Below, in pieces: positions 1-7,931 of a DNA stretch of 49,967 nucleotides (its first letter is position 1; every line of letters starts with the position of its first letter). A program made the position numbers and the translations under genes. Source of the DNA: Bacteroidota bacterium (lineage in GTDB: Bacteria > Bacteroidota > Ignavibacteria > UBA10030 > UBA8401); NCBI GenBank assembly GCA_020052095.1, contig JAGVPT010000164.1:1-49967 (forward strand), given 5' to 3'. The notes under the pieces are model-generated. The model saw only the letters and a program-made list of their open reading frames with translations. It had not been told where the DNA came from and made no database searches.

Positions 1-18
1 CAATTTTCTTTGTGCCTT

Positions 19-79
19 GCCTGCCCGCCGCTTGCCTGCTGAACAGCTTTTTCGGCAAGCAGGCTGCGCTTTGGCAGGC
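19..79. repeat. Intergenic nested hairpin repeat
   Basis: Two nested inverted pairs are visible. GCCTGCC at 19-25 pairs with GGCAGGC at 73-79, and GCCTGCT at 34-40 pairs with AGCAGGC at 58-64. The motif GCCTGC/GCAGGC recurs on both strands, as expected of a dispersed palindromic intergenic repeat. It could also act as a transcription terminator for a gene left of the window, but no clear T-run follows it. No gene is seen between 1 and 211. Confidence 0.5.
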
Positions 80-211
80 GGGGTGCCTTAGTGGCTGAGC
101 AGTTACGAAAATTTTTCAAATAGCTACGATTTCTTGAGCAAGATGTCCTCCATCTTCTTAAATAAAGGCAAAGTGTACAACTACTCAAAATCCATTCTTT
201 GGAGGTTTGTT

Positions 212-1558
212 ATGAAAGGATTCCCTTTGATCATGATGTTGATTGGTGCGTTCACAGTCGTCGCGAACAGCCAACTGAACATCAAATACGAAAAATACAG
301 CCTTCCGAACGGGCTTCAGGTTATTTTGCATGAAGACCATTCTGTCCCGATTGTCGCAGTCAACATCTGGTACCATGTCGGCTCGGCACGGGAAAAACCG
401 GGGAGGACGGGCTTCGCGCATCTGTTCGAGCACATGATGTTTCAAGGTTCCCAGAACGTCGCAAAAGGGGGGCACTTTGGAAACCTGCAGGATGCCGGCG
501 GATCGCTGAACGGTTCCACCGCAAACGACCGTACGAATTATTGGGAAAATGTTCCGAGTCAATTCCTCGAGCTAGCTTTATATCTTGAAGCGGACAGGAT
601 GGGATATCTCCTGCCGGCGATGTCACAAGATAAGCTAGATAACCAGCGCGATGTCGTGAAGAACGAACGGCGGCAAAGTTATGAAAATCGTCCCTACGGC
701 AGAGCAGACGAGACCATCGCGGCGATGTTGTATGAGCCTTCTCATCCGTACAACTGGCCAGTCATCGGCTCGATGGCCGACCTGAGTGCTGCGGCACTCG
801 ACGACGTGAAAGAGTTTTTCACATTCTATTATGCGCCGAACAATGCGAGTCTGGTTGTGGCGGGGGACATCAATCCTGCGCAGGCAAAGGAATGGATCGC
901 CAAATATTTCAGCGGAATTCCCAGGGGGAAAGATGTTCAGAAAGTGACAGTAAATCAGCCGAAGCAAAACGTCACAAAGCGTCAAACGATGGAAGACCGC
1001 GTTCAGCTTCCCCGTTTGTATCTGACATGGCATTCGACGCCGCAATCGGGCGAGGATGATGCCACGCTCGATATCCTTGCCGATATTTTGGCAGGGGGAA
1101 AGAATTCCAGGCTATATAAATCTTTAGTGTATGATAAGCAAATCGCTCAAAATGTGAATGCCTACCAGGACAGCAGGGAAGTGGCGGGACTCTTTCAGGT
1201 TGAGATAACCGCGAAACCAGGTGTAACGCTGAGCGATTTGGAAAAGAACGTCAACGAGGAAATCGCGAAGCTGCAGGAGGGCGGATCGACTGAGAGAGAA
1301 ACCCAGCGGTCGAAAAACAGCACGAAGGCGAATTTCGTCTATCGTCTCCAATTTGTCGGAGGGTTTGGCGGGAAGGCGGACCAACTGAATCGTTATAACG
1401 TTTTGTGGGGCGATCCGGGATCGTTCAATAAGGACCTTGCACGCTATGAAAAGGTCACCGCGGCGGATGTCCAACGGGCAGCGAAAAAGTATCTCTCGAA
1501 AGAGAGAATCGCACTAAGCGTTGTGCCGATGGGCAAAAAAGAACTTGAAGCAAAATAG
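212..1558 (+). CDS. Exported M16 family zinc metallopeptidase (pitrilysin/processing-protease type)
   Basis: This is an M16 zinc peptidase that probably degrades peptides or misfolded proteins in the periplasm. The zinc motif HxxEH is intact (HLFEH, residues 70-74). A downstream NERRQ segment is placed where the third zinc ligand glutamate is expected. The N-terminus is a hydrophobic signal peptide of about 20 residues. I chose ATG 212 because GGAGG lies at 201-205 with good spacing and the signal peptide begins there. An in-frame upstream start at 134 would add 26 residues that do not look like an export signal. The length (about 448 residues) is that of a single M16 subunit of the bacterial two-subunit type. 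The next gene is a homologue without the zinc motif, so the two may form a catalytic/non-catalytic pair. Family assignment is firm; substrate is unknown. Confidence 0.93.
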   Translation: MKGFPLIMMLIGAFTVVANSQLNIKYEKYSLPNGLQVILHEDHSVPIVAVNIWYHVGSAREKPGRTGFAHLFEHMMFQGSQNVAKGGHFGNLQDAGGSLNGSTANDRTNYWENVPSQFLELALYLEADRMGYLLPAMSQDKLDNQRDVVKNERRQSYENRPYGRADETIAAMLYEPSHPYNWPVIGSMADLSAAALDDVKEFFTFYYAPNNASLVVAGDINPAQAKEWIAKYFSGIPRGKDVQKVTVNQPKQNVTKRQTMEDRVQLPRLYLTWHSTPQSGEDDATLDILADILAGGKNSRLYKSLVYDKQIAQNVNAYQDSREVAGLFQVEITAKPGVTLSDLEKNVNEEIAKLQEGGSTERETQRSKNSTKANFVYRLQFVGGFGGKADQLNRYNVLWGDPGSFNKDLARYEKVTAADVQRAAKKYLSKERIALSVVPMGKKELEAK

Positions 1559-1596
1559 TCTTTCACTCACCATCACGATGAATGGAGTTTGAACCA

Positions 1597-3027
1597 ATGA
1601 AAGTTAATCTATTTTACATGGGATTTCTTCTCCTGAGCTTTGCACTGAGCTACGGACAAGTCGACCGCACAAAGAAGCCTGAACCGCAACCGACGCCGAA
1701 ACTCACGCTGCCGTCAATTCAACATGCTGCTCTCCCGAATGGCTTGAAGGTGATGCTTGTGGAACATCACGAGCTGCCGACAGTACAGATACAATTGGTC
1801 TTTCAGACCGGAGCGGCGAACGACCTAGCCGGCAAAGCGGGAGTCGCAAACCTGACTGCGCAAATGGTTCGCGAAGGAACGGCCAGGCGTACGTCATTAC
1901 AGATTGCAGACGATCTGGAATTCATCGGCGCGAATCTCAACGTCAACTCATCAACGGACGCGACATTTGCATCCCTTCTTACACTGAAGGAACAGCTTGT
2001 TGCAGCGCTTGACGTGTATTCCGACGTTCTTCGAAATCCCTCCTTTCCCGAGAACGAATGGAATCGCGTGAAGAAAACGCACCTGACCGGACTGATGCAG
2101 CAAAAGGATCAACCCGTCGTTGTTGCGAACAACGTGTTCGCAGGACTGGTCTATGGATCAAATCATCCGTACGGGCGTCCGACCGAGGGAACTGACGCCT
2201 CAGTTAATGCGATTGCACTTGATGATCTAAAATCGTTCTACCAGGAGAACTACCTTCCGAATACTGCAACGCTGATTGTTGTCGGCGACGTCACTCTCAA
2301 GGAAGTAATGCCGATGGTCGAGAACAATTTTGGCGCCTGGAAATCGGAGGCTGTTGTTACACCGACCTTCTCCGCAGTTCCGAGGATCGATTCGACTCAC
2401 CTCTATCTCATTGATAAACCTCAAGCAGCGCAATCTGAAATTCGGATCGGACACGTTGGCGTTGCAAGAAACACTGAAGACTATTTTCCACTTCAAGTGA
2501 TGAACGCTATTCTCGGCGGACAGTTCACGTCGCGCATTAACTTAAATCTGCGTGAGTCAAAAGGATACACCTACGGCGCGCGATCGGGCTTCGCGATGCG
2601 AAAAGAGGCCGGACCGTTTCTCGCACAAGCCGGCGTCAAGTCGGCGGTGACGGATAGCTCTGTGATCGAGTTCATGAAAGAGCTTCGAGGCATGTGCGAT
2701 GCCGACGTGACGCAAAAGGAATTGGATTTTGCAAAGAATTCTCTCGTGCGTGCTATCGCCCAGGGGTTTGAAACGCCTGCACACATCTCCGGGCAGCTCA
2801 CGAACCTCGTGCTCTACAATCTGCCGGACGACTATTTCAACACGCTAGTACAAAATTACGAGAAAGTTACCGTAGCGGATGTCCGCCGCGTCTCGCAAAA
2901 GTACTTGCATCCCACCTCGATGAATATTGTGATCGTTGGAGACATCGCGTTGATCAAAGCTGGAGTGGAGAAACTTGGCTTCGGCAAGGCGATGGTGCTC
3001 GATGCGGATGGAAAAAAAGTAAACTAG
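1597..3027 (+). CDS. Exported M16-like protein lacking the zinc motif
   Basis: This is the second M16 homologue, about 476 residues, with a signal peptide (MKVNLFYMGFLLLSFALSYG). Where an active M16 carries HxxEH, this protein reads AGVANLTAQM, so neither histidine nor the catalytic glutamate is present. In known two-subunit M16 proteases the non-catalytic partner completes the substrate chamber. By inference it pairs with the active peptidase just upstream (38-bp gap, same strand). ATG 1597 is preferred to an in-frame ATG at 1582 because the earlier one overlaps the only Shine-Dalgarno-like GGAG (1584-1587) and the signal peptide starts at 1597. The C-terminal part keeps typical M16 features such as NLRESKGYTYGARS and the closing SMNIVIVGD strand. 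Confidence 0.9.
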   Translation: MKVNLFYMGFLLLSFALSYGQVDRTKKPEPQPTPKLTLPSIQHAALPNGLKVMLVEHHELPTVQIQLVFQTGAANDLAGKAGVANLTAQMVREGTARRTSLQIADDLEFIGANLNVNSSTDATFASLLTLKEQLVAALDVYSDVLRNPSFPENEWNRVKKTHLTGLMQQKDQPVVVANNVFAGLVYGSNHPYGRPTEGTDASVNAIALDDLKSFYQENYLPNTATLIVVGDVTLKEVMPMVENNFGAWKSEAVVTPTFSAVPRIDSTHLYLIDKPQAAQSEIRIGHVGVARNTEDYFPLQVMNAILGGQFTSRINLNLRESKGYTYGARSGFAMRKEAGPFLAQAGVKSAVTDSSVIEFMKELRGMCDADVTQKELDFAKNSLVRAIAQGFETPAHISGQLTNLVLYNLPDDYFNTLVQNYEKVTVADVRRVSQKYLHPTSMNIVIVGDIALIKAGVEKLGFGKAMVLDADGKKVN

Positions 3028-3050
3028 CGGCCTTTCTTCTGTCCTGACAT

Positions 3051-3085
3051 CCTTTGTTCCTCTGCCAAAGGGAGAGGAACAAAGG
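3051..3085. terminator. Perfect 13-bp hairpin between the M16 and M28 genes
   Basis: CCTTTGTTCCTCT (3051-3063) is the exact reverse complement of AGAGGAACAAAGG (3073-3085), with a 9-nt loop. No T-run follows on the plus strand, so it may be a Rho-independent-like attenuator, a processing site, or a dispersed palindromic repeat rather than a classic terminator. It starts 24 bp after the M16-like stop codon. Confidence 0.5.
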
Positions 3086-3151
3086 GTGAGGGGATCACCC
3101 CGGACTCCTCTTATAACTTGAACTCCATTACTGCTTGTCATCACTTCCATC

Positions 3152-4816
3152 ATGAAAGGGAATTGTATTTTGAAGATCACTGCATGCCTTACCTTTTGCG
3201 TAATGTTGGTACAGGGGTTCGCTTCTGGCCAAATGAATGTCGATGAACAGAAAGCCTTTTCATCACTCAACTCACACATTTTTCAAAGTCACTTGAAATT
3301 TCTCGCAAGCGATTTGCTCGAAGGACGTGCTCCTGCAACTCGCGGAGATACCTTGGCTCAGAAGTATATTGCATCGCAGTTGCAGTTGATTGGGCTTAAA
3401 CCTGGCGGAGAGAACGGGACGTATTTTCAACGCTTTCCAATTATCGGGACGACCGCCGATCCATCAATGGAATTAGTAGCCCGGTCCGGATCGAAGGAAG
3501 AACACTTCAAATTTCGTGAGGAGTTTATCGGTTTTTCAGGTTTGCAGGAAGAGAACATTGACATCGCAAAGGTTGAGGTCGTTTTCGTTGGGTACGGCAT
3601 TGTCGCGCCGGAGCAAAAATGGGACGATTACAAAGGAGTCGACGTCAAAGGGAAAGTGCTGTTGATGATGAACGACGATCCGCCGTCAAACGATCCGAAA
3701 TTCTTCGGAGGTAAGGCCAGAACGTATTACGGCCGGTGGACGTACAAATATGAAATTGCAGCCCGCAAAGGTGCACTCGGCGCGATCATTATCCACACCA
3801 GTGAGTCTGCCGGCTATCCGTTTCAAGTTGTTCAGACGTCATGGTCGGGAGAGAACTTCTCACTCCCTCAATCGAAAGGGGGTTCGATGAAATTGAGTTC
3901 GTGGCTATCAGAATCTGCGAGCAAGCGCTTGGTGGGAATGACGGGGAAGGATCTTGGTGCGATGATGAAATCAGCGCAGTCGAGAAAATTCAATCCGGTG
4001 TCGCTTGGCATAACCGTTTCAGTACACCTCCACAATACCCTGCGAAAACTGACGACTGCGAATGTAGGCGGGCTGCTGGGTGGAACTGATCCGCTCTTGT
4101 CGAAGGAAGTTGTTATTTTCACCGCTCACTTCGATCATCTTGGAATTGTGAAGCCGGTGAACGGCGACTCCATCGACAATGGCGCGCTTGATAACGCATC
4201 CGGGGTCAGCATGGTCCTGACGTTGGCAGAAGGCTTCGCGCATCTGTCGCAGAGACCAAAGCGTTCCATGCTCTTTCTGCTGGTTGGAGGCGAGGAAGCC
4301 GGTACGCTCGGATCGGAGTATTATGCTGCTCACCCGACGTTTCCAGCGGGAAAGATCGCGGCGGACATTAACATCGACGGCGTGAACATGTTTGGCGAGA
4401 CCCGCGATCTTTCGATGATAGGGAAAGGAAGGTCGACGATCGATGAAGCGGTGAATGCTGCTGCGAAGGTTGCCGGCTTATCGGTGAAGCCGGATCAATT
4501 TCCTGAACAAGGTTCATTTTACCGTTCAGATCAGTTCAGCTTTGCGGCGATCGGTGTGCCGACAGCGTATTTTGACACCGGCATTGACTTCGTGGGTAAG
4601 CCCGCCAGTTGGGGGAAACAGATGGCTAGGGAATATAACGAGACAAACTACCACCAGCCGAGTGATGAAATTCGCAGCGATTGGACATATGAAGGGACGA
4701 TGCAACAGGCAAAATTCTATTTTCATCTGGCTTACCTCGTTGCAGGAAATCCGGCGATGCCGCGATGGACCAGAGGAGATGAGTTTGAGGCGGTGAGGCT
4801 GAAAGCGGTGAAGTAG
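3152..4816 (+). CDS. Exported M28 family aminopeptidase with PA domain
   Basis: This is an M28 zinc aminopeptidase of about 554 residues. It has an N-terminal export signal, a protease-associated (PA) insert at roughly residues 135-240 (VFVGYGIVAPEQKWDDYKG onward), and the di-zinc catalytic domain after about residue 310. The expected ligands can be followed in order: His in TAHFDHLG (about 325), Asp in LDNASG (about 347), the Glu pair in GGEEAG (about 380), Asp in NIDGVN (about 409), and His in YHQPSDE near residue 500. Family members release N-terminal amino acids from peptides. Together with the two M16 proteins upstream it makes a plausible periplasmic or extracellular peptide-scavenging set. 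No strong Shine-Dalgarno is seen before ATG 3152, so the start is less certain than the family. Confidence 0.92.
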   Translation: MKGNCILKITACLTFCVMLVQGFASGQMNVDEQKAFSSLNSHIFQSHLKFLASDLLEGRAPATRGDTLAQKYIASQLQLIGLKPGGENGTYFQRFPIIGTTADPSMELVARSGSKEEHFKFREEFIGFSGLQEENIDIAKVEVVFVGYGIVAPEQKWDDYKGVDVKGKVLLMMNDDPPSNDPKFFGGKARTYYGRWTYKYEIAARKGALGAIIIHTSESAGYPFQVVQTSWSGENFSLPQSKGGSMKLSSWLSESASKRLVGMTGKDLGAMMKSAQSRKFNPVSLGITVSVHLHNTLRKLTTANVGGLLGGTDPLLSKEVVIFTAHFDHLGIVKPVNGDSIDNGALDNASGVSMVLTLAEGFAHLSQRPKRSMLFLLVGGEEAGTLGSEYYAAHPTFPAGKIAADINIDGVNMFGETRDLSMIGKGRSTIDEAVNAAAKVAGLSVKPDQFPEQGSFYRSDQFSFAAIGVPTAYFDTGIDFVGKPASWGKQMAREYNETNYHQPSDEIRSDWTYEGTMQQAKFYFHLAYLVAGNPAMPRWTRGDEFEAVRLKAVK

Positions 4817-4845
4817 TTGAAGGTGTAGGACGCCTTAGGGTAGAC

Positions 4846-4876
4846 GGTATAGGACACCTCCAAGGTGTCATACACC
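4846..4876. repeat. REP palindrome upstream of RAYT
   Basis: Inverted repeat with core GACACCT (4853-4859), loop CCA, AGGTGTC (4863-4869). Outer arms (GGTATA versus TACACC) pair with two mismatches. It lies 30 bp before the RAYT start. A weaker related half-site, GGTGTAGGACGCC, lies just upstream at 4824-4836. Confidence 0.75.
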
Positions 4877-5111
4877 TGGTTTTCACAACACCAGATTCTC
4901 ACACCATGGAATTCGAAACGGGGAAATACTACCACTTCTACAATCGTTCTAACAACGAAGAACTTCTCTTCAAGTCCAAAGAGAATTACGTTTACTTTTT
5001 TGAAAAATATCGCTATTATTTTGAACCACTGCTTACAACATTGGCGTATTGCCTGATGCCGACGCATTTTCATTTCTTGATAAAAGTCAAAGAGATGTCT
5101 GAAATACCGAC

Positions 5112-5142
5112 GATGTCTGACACCTTAAAGGTGTCTGACATC
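5112..5142. repeat. REP palindrome inside the RAYT reading frame (copy 1)
   Basis: Near-perfect 31-bp palindrome. GATGTC (5112-5117) pairs with GACATC (5137-5142), and GACACCTT (5119-5126) pairs with AAGGTGTC (5128-5135) around a single central base. It is read through as the peptide MSDTLKVSDI in the transposase frame. It shares its core with the flanking REPs. Confidence 0.8.
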
Positions 5143-5151
5143 TCCGCATCT

Positions 5152-5181
5152 ACGTCTGAAACACCAAAGGTGTCTAACATC
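5152..5181. repeat. REP palindrome inside the RAYT reading frame (copy 2, degraded)
   Basis: A second, imperfect copy of the same unit, 9 bp after the first. The core ACACC (5161-5165) pairs with GGTGT (5169-5173), and the flanks CGTCTGA and CTAACATC resemble those of copy 1. It encodes TSETPKVSNI, parallel to MSDTLKVSDI of copy 1, so the pair looks like a tandem insertion kept in frame. Confidence 0.65.
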
Positions 5182-5543
5182 TCTCCATCTATTAAGAAAA
5201 ATATCGGGCTACTCTTAAGCAGTTACACGAAAGCAATCAACAAAAGATATAAGCGGCATGGCAGTCTCTTTCAACCGCATTCAAAAGCGAAAGAAATTGA
5301 CGATAATCAATATTTGCTTACGCTTATTTCGTATATTCATTAAAATCCTGTCCGATCAAGACTGGTTACGAAAGCAGAAGAATGGAAATATTCCAGCTGT
5401 CAAGATTTAGTCGGGATCCGGAATGGCAACTTGGCAGATAGAGAGTTTATTAAGCAATATTTTAAAACCGCCGGAGGATTTAAGAAGTATTCCGAAGAGA
5501 TTGGCTCCAACGTGAGAAAAGAGTATTGGGTTTGGCTACAGGA

Positions 5544-5568
5544 GTAGGACACTTTGGAAGTGTCCTAC
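5544..5568. repeat. REP palindrome after RAYT, also a likely terminator
   Basis: GTAGGACACTT (5544-5554) and AAGTGTCCTAC (5558-5568) form a perfect 11-bp stem with a 3-nt loop. It is followed by CCCTTTTTT, which gives the look of an intrinsic terminator on the plus strand. The stem overlaps the terminal TAG of the interrupted RAYT. Confidence 0.75.
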
Positions 5569-5586
5569 CCCTTTTTTGTCACGGTA

Positions 5587-5617
5587 GATGCAGGAGACCT
5601 TAGAGGTGTCCTACATC
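5587..5617. repeat. REP palindrome overlapping the argH stop codon
   Basis: 31-bp inverted repeat. GATG (5587-5590) pairs with CATC (5614-5617) and AGGAGACCT with AGGTGTCCT, with two mismatches in the stem. Its right arm covers the last codons and stop codon of argH (minus strand, stop at 5611-5613). Together with 5544-5568 it may terminate transcription converging from both sides. Confidence 0.7.
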
Positions 5618-7005
5618 TTTTTCGTCTTCAGCGCCCGTGTCCAATGAATAATCTGTTTTTTCACTTCTAACGGAGAAGTGCTCCCGGCCGATTTCTTATG
5701 CTCGATGCTCTTGTGGGGGGCAAGCAACTCAAATACATCATCTTCCAGTTTTGCAGAAAAGTGTTTCAACTCAATAAGTTTGAGCTGTGAGAGGCCTTTC
5801 TTATGCTCAATCGCGTGCGTAACGATTTTGCCGGTGATTGAATGCGCTTCTCTGAACGACACGCCCTTTTTCACAAGGTAGTCTGCGATCTCCGTTGCCG
5901 TCAGGAAATCGTTCTTCAGTTCTTCTTCAAATCTTTTCTTGTCAAAGGTTGTGTGGACCAGGATGTGTGAAAAGATAAACAAACACTGACGCGTTGTCGC
6001 CACGGCATCGAAGAGGGGGAGCTTGTCTTCCTGCATGTCGCGGTTGTACGCGAGAGGGAGTGCCTTCATAGTGGTAAGAATATTCACCAAATCACCAAAG
6101 ATTCTGCCGGCTTTGCCGCGCACCAACTCCGCCATATCCGGGTTCTTCTTTTGAGGCATAATGCTGCTACCCGTGGTGTAGGCGTCGTTGGTCCTGGCGA
6201 ATGCAAATTCTTGCGAGCTCCATAGAACCAGCTCTTCGCCAAATCTGCTGAGATGTGTCATAATGATGCTGCATGTCGCGATGAACTCGATCAGATAATC
6301 ACGATCGCTGACTGCGTCCATGCTGTTTTCAACGATGCCGTCAAAACCGAGTTTTCGCGCAACCAGAGCTCGATCGATCGGAAACGATGTGCCCGCTAAT
6401 GCGGCCGCGCCAAGAGGAAGTTTGTTCAATCGTTTTCGGCAATCGTGCAATCGCTCGAAATCTCGTTCAAGCATCGAGACATACGCGAGAAGGTGGTGCG
6501 ATAAGTACACCGGCTGTGCACGCTGAAGATGCGTGTACCCCGGCATCAATGTATCAAAATACTTTTCCGCCTTATACAGCAGCACTCGCTGTAATTGCAA
6601 AATCAACTTCTGCAATTCCTTGATTGCACCACGAAGATAGAGCCGCTCGTCCAATGCCACTTGATCATTTCGGCTCCGAGCAGTGTGCAGCTTCCCGCCA
6701 AGGGGGCCAATCTTTTGGATCAGCCGCTGCTCGATGGCCATGTGGATATCCTCTTTGTCCCACGACAGGTCGAGCTTGCCATGAGCGATTTCTTTTGCAA
6801 TCGACTTCAGGGCAGTTCGAATGCGCCGTGCCTCTTCCGAAGAGATTATTTTCGTTGCAGCGAGCATCTCAACATGTGCAACGCTTCCAGCGATGTCTTC
6901 CTGGTAGAATTGCTTATCGAGGTCGATAGAGGAGGAAAACCTAAGCGCGATTTCTGAAAGGGGCTCTTTGAATCTCCCGCTCCATAACGGTTGCTGGTGT
7001 GACAT
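5611..7005 (-). CDS. argH: Argininosuccinate lyase
   Basis: This is the last enzyme of arginine biosynthesis, splitting argininosuccinate into arginine and fumarate in the cytoplasm. The fumarase/aspartase superfamily signature TTGSSIMPQKKNPD is present, as are the substrate-binding segments HTARSRNDQVALDERL and TPGYTHLQRAQP-like (MPGYTHLQRAQPVYL). The length (464 residues) is normal. The start has a good Shine-Dalgarno (GGAGAC, 7 nt before ATG). No other arginine genes are nearby. It follows rplI after an intrinsic terminator, so it is probably expressed from its own promoter or by read-through. The final codons lie in a REP palindrome. Confidence 0.97.
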   Translation of the reverse strand: MSHQQPLWSGRFKEPLSEIALRFSSSIDLDKQFYQEDIAGSVAHVEMLAATKIISSEEARRIRTALKSIAKEIAHGKLDLSWDKEDIHMAIEQRLIQKIGPLGGKLHTARSRNDQVALDERLYLRGAIKELQKLILQLQRVLLYKAEKYFDTLMPGYTHLQRAQPVYLSHHLLAYVSMLERDFERLHDCRKRLNKLPLGAAALAGTSFPIDRALVARKLGFDGIVENSMDAVSDRDYLIEFIATCSIIMTHLSRFGEELVLWSSQEFAFARTNDAYTTGSSIMPQKKNPDMAELVRGKAGRIFGDLVNILTTMKALPLAYNRDMQEDKLPLFDAVATTRQCLFIFSHILVHTTFDKKRFEEELKNDFLTATEIADYLVKKGVSFREAHSITGKIVTHAIEHKKGLSQLKLIELKHFSAKLEDDVFELLAPHKSIEHKKSAGSTSPLEVKKQIIHWTRALKTKKM

Positions 7006-7036
7006 GATAGTCTCCTATACAGGGTTGTAGCCGTGA

Positions 7037-7070
7037 TAAAAAAAACCTGACGTCGTCGCGAGCGCCAGGT
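7037..7070 (-). terminator. Intrinsic terminator after rplI
   Basis: Read on the minus strand, ACCTGGCG pairs with CGTCAGGT (8-bp stem with one G-U, 10-nt loop; plus coordinates 7045-7070) and is followed by eight T residues (7037-7044). It ends the ribosomal-protein transcription unit 24 bp after the rplI stop. Confidence 0.85.
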
Positions 7071-7093
7071 ATACAAAAATTGCACCGGTTGGG

Positions 7094-7537
7094 CTATTCC
7101 CGCACAACCCACACTTTTGCTTTCGCGCTGATCTTCGTGTGCAGTTTCACCGGGACCTCGAAAATACCGAGTGTTTTAATTGGTTCTTCCAACTCGATTG
7201 TACGTTTATCTACCGTGAATCCTTTCTCTTTGAGTGCGTCGGCGATCATTTGCGATGTGACCGATCCGAAGAGTTTGTCGTCTTCGCCAACCTTCATCGC
7301 AATTGTGATGGATATCTTTTCAAGCTCACTACCTACCTTCTCGGCATCCTTCAATTGCTTCTGATCTTGCCGCTCGTGCTGTTTCTTTTCCTCTTCCAGT
7401 GCGCGCAAGCTGCTCGTCGTGGCGCGGTAGGCGATCTGGCGGGGAAGAAGATAATTGCGCGCGTAGCCGTCTTTGACGGCCACGACATCTCCGATCTTGC
7501 CCAAGGTTTCGTAATCCTTACGTAATATGACTTTCAT
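7094..7537 (-). CDS. rplI: 50S ribosomal protein L9
   Basis: L9 binds 23S rRNA at the base of the L1 stalk. The N-terminal domain begins MKVILRKDYETLGKIGDVVAVKDGYARNYL-like, the classic L9 opening. A long charged connecting helix (about residues 42-75) and the C-terminal domain follow, for 147 residues, normal for the family. It is the third gene of rpsF-rpsR-rplI, 31 bp after rpsR, and ends at an intrinsic terminator. Confidence 0.97.
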   Translation of the reverse strand: MKVILRKDYETLGKIGDVVAVKDGYARNYLLPRQIAYRATTSSLRALEEEKKQHERQDQKQLKDAEKVGSELEKISITIAMKVGEDDKLFGSVTSQMIADALKEKGFTVDKRTIELEEPIKTLGIFEVPVKLHTKISAKAKVWVVRE

Positions 7538-7568
7538 GCGTTCTCCAGCAATCTAAAGTGGGTGCGAA

Positions 7569-7853
7569 TTATTTAATGGCATCGGACACGAAGGGCAGCA
7601 GTGCGAGATGGCGCGCCCGCTTAATCGACCGTACCAACTGCCGTTGATGTTTTGCGCACGAGCCGGTGATTCGCTTGGGAATGATCTTTCCCTGTTCAGT
7701 AACGAATCGGAACAATTTTTTTTCATCCTTATAGTCGATGTAGATTTCTTTAGCATCGCAGAAACGGCAAGTACGTTTTTTCCTAATCGCATTAGAATCG
7801 CGCTTTTCGCGGCGGTCGTCTCCTCCGCGTCGGTTTTGGCTTTGATGAAACAC
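7569..7853 (-). CDS. rpsR: 30S ribosomal protein S18
   Basis: S18 forms a heterodimer with S6 on the 30S platform. The core [38 protein letters not shown] and [14 protein letters not shown] is unmistakable. The CxxC pair and the two further cysteine/histidine positions suggest the zinc-binding form. The start codon is GTG (7851-7853), supported by AAGGAG about 8 nt upstream. It lies 78 bp after rpsF; the ssb gene often found between them in other bacteria is absent here. Confidence 0.96.
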   Translation of the reverse strand: MFHQSQNRRGGDDRREKRDSNAIRKKRTCRFCDAKEIYIDYKDEKKLFRFVTEQGKIIPKRITGSCAKHQRQLVRSIKRARHLALLPFVSDAIK

Positions 7854-7931
7854 GTTTGAGTCTCCTTTTCTAAATTCTCATGATAGGTGTTGGGAATTCG
7901 TCGCTGACGAATTTCTCAGGTTCAAAATTCG

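Larger units (their letters stand above)
4906..5547 (+). pseudogene. REP-associated tyrosine transposase (RAYT, Y1_Tnp), interrupted by a nonsense codon
   Basis: This is a Y1/HUH transposase of the IS200-like REP-associated family. The HUH motif is PTHFHFLI (His54, His56), and the catalytic-tyrosine helix is LLTLISYIH (Tyr143). Translation stops at TAA 5341-5343, immediately after YIH, but the same frame continues with NPVRSRLVTKAEEWKYSSC and ends at TAG 5545-5547, which is the usual C-terminal part of the family (YIHxNPV). One base change, for example CAA to TAA, explains the stop, so the inactivation is probably recent. Residues about 64-95 are an insertion between the HUH and helical parts that is encoded largely by two copies of the REP palindrome (see 5112-5142 and 5152-5181). 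The truncated 145-residue product keeps HUH and Tyr and might still fold, but loss of function is the simpler reading. Confidence 0.85.
4821..5617 (+). mobile_element. REP/RAYT module: REP palindromes around and inside a Y1 transposase gene
   Basis: A REP-associated tyrosine transposase gene (4906-5547) is surrounded by palindromes sharing the core GACACCT/AGGTGTC. A degenerate copy lies at about 4821-4845, a good copy at 4846-4876, two copies inside the gene (5112-5142 and 5152-5181), and two after it (5544-5568 and 5587-5617). This is the classic arrangement in which a RAYT is associated with its cognate REPs. The module sits between the M28 peptidase and the convergent argH gene. The transposase is interrupted by a stop codon, so this copy is probably no longer autonomous. 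Confidence 0.75.
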
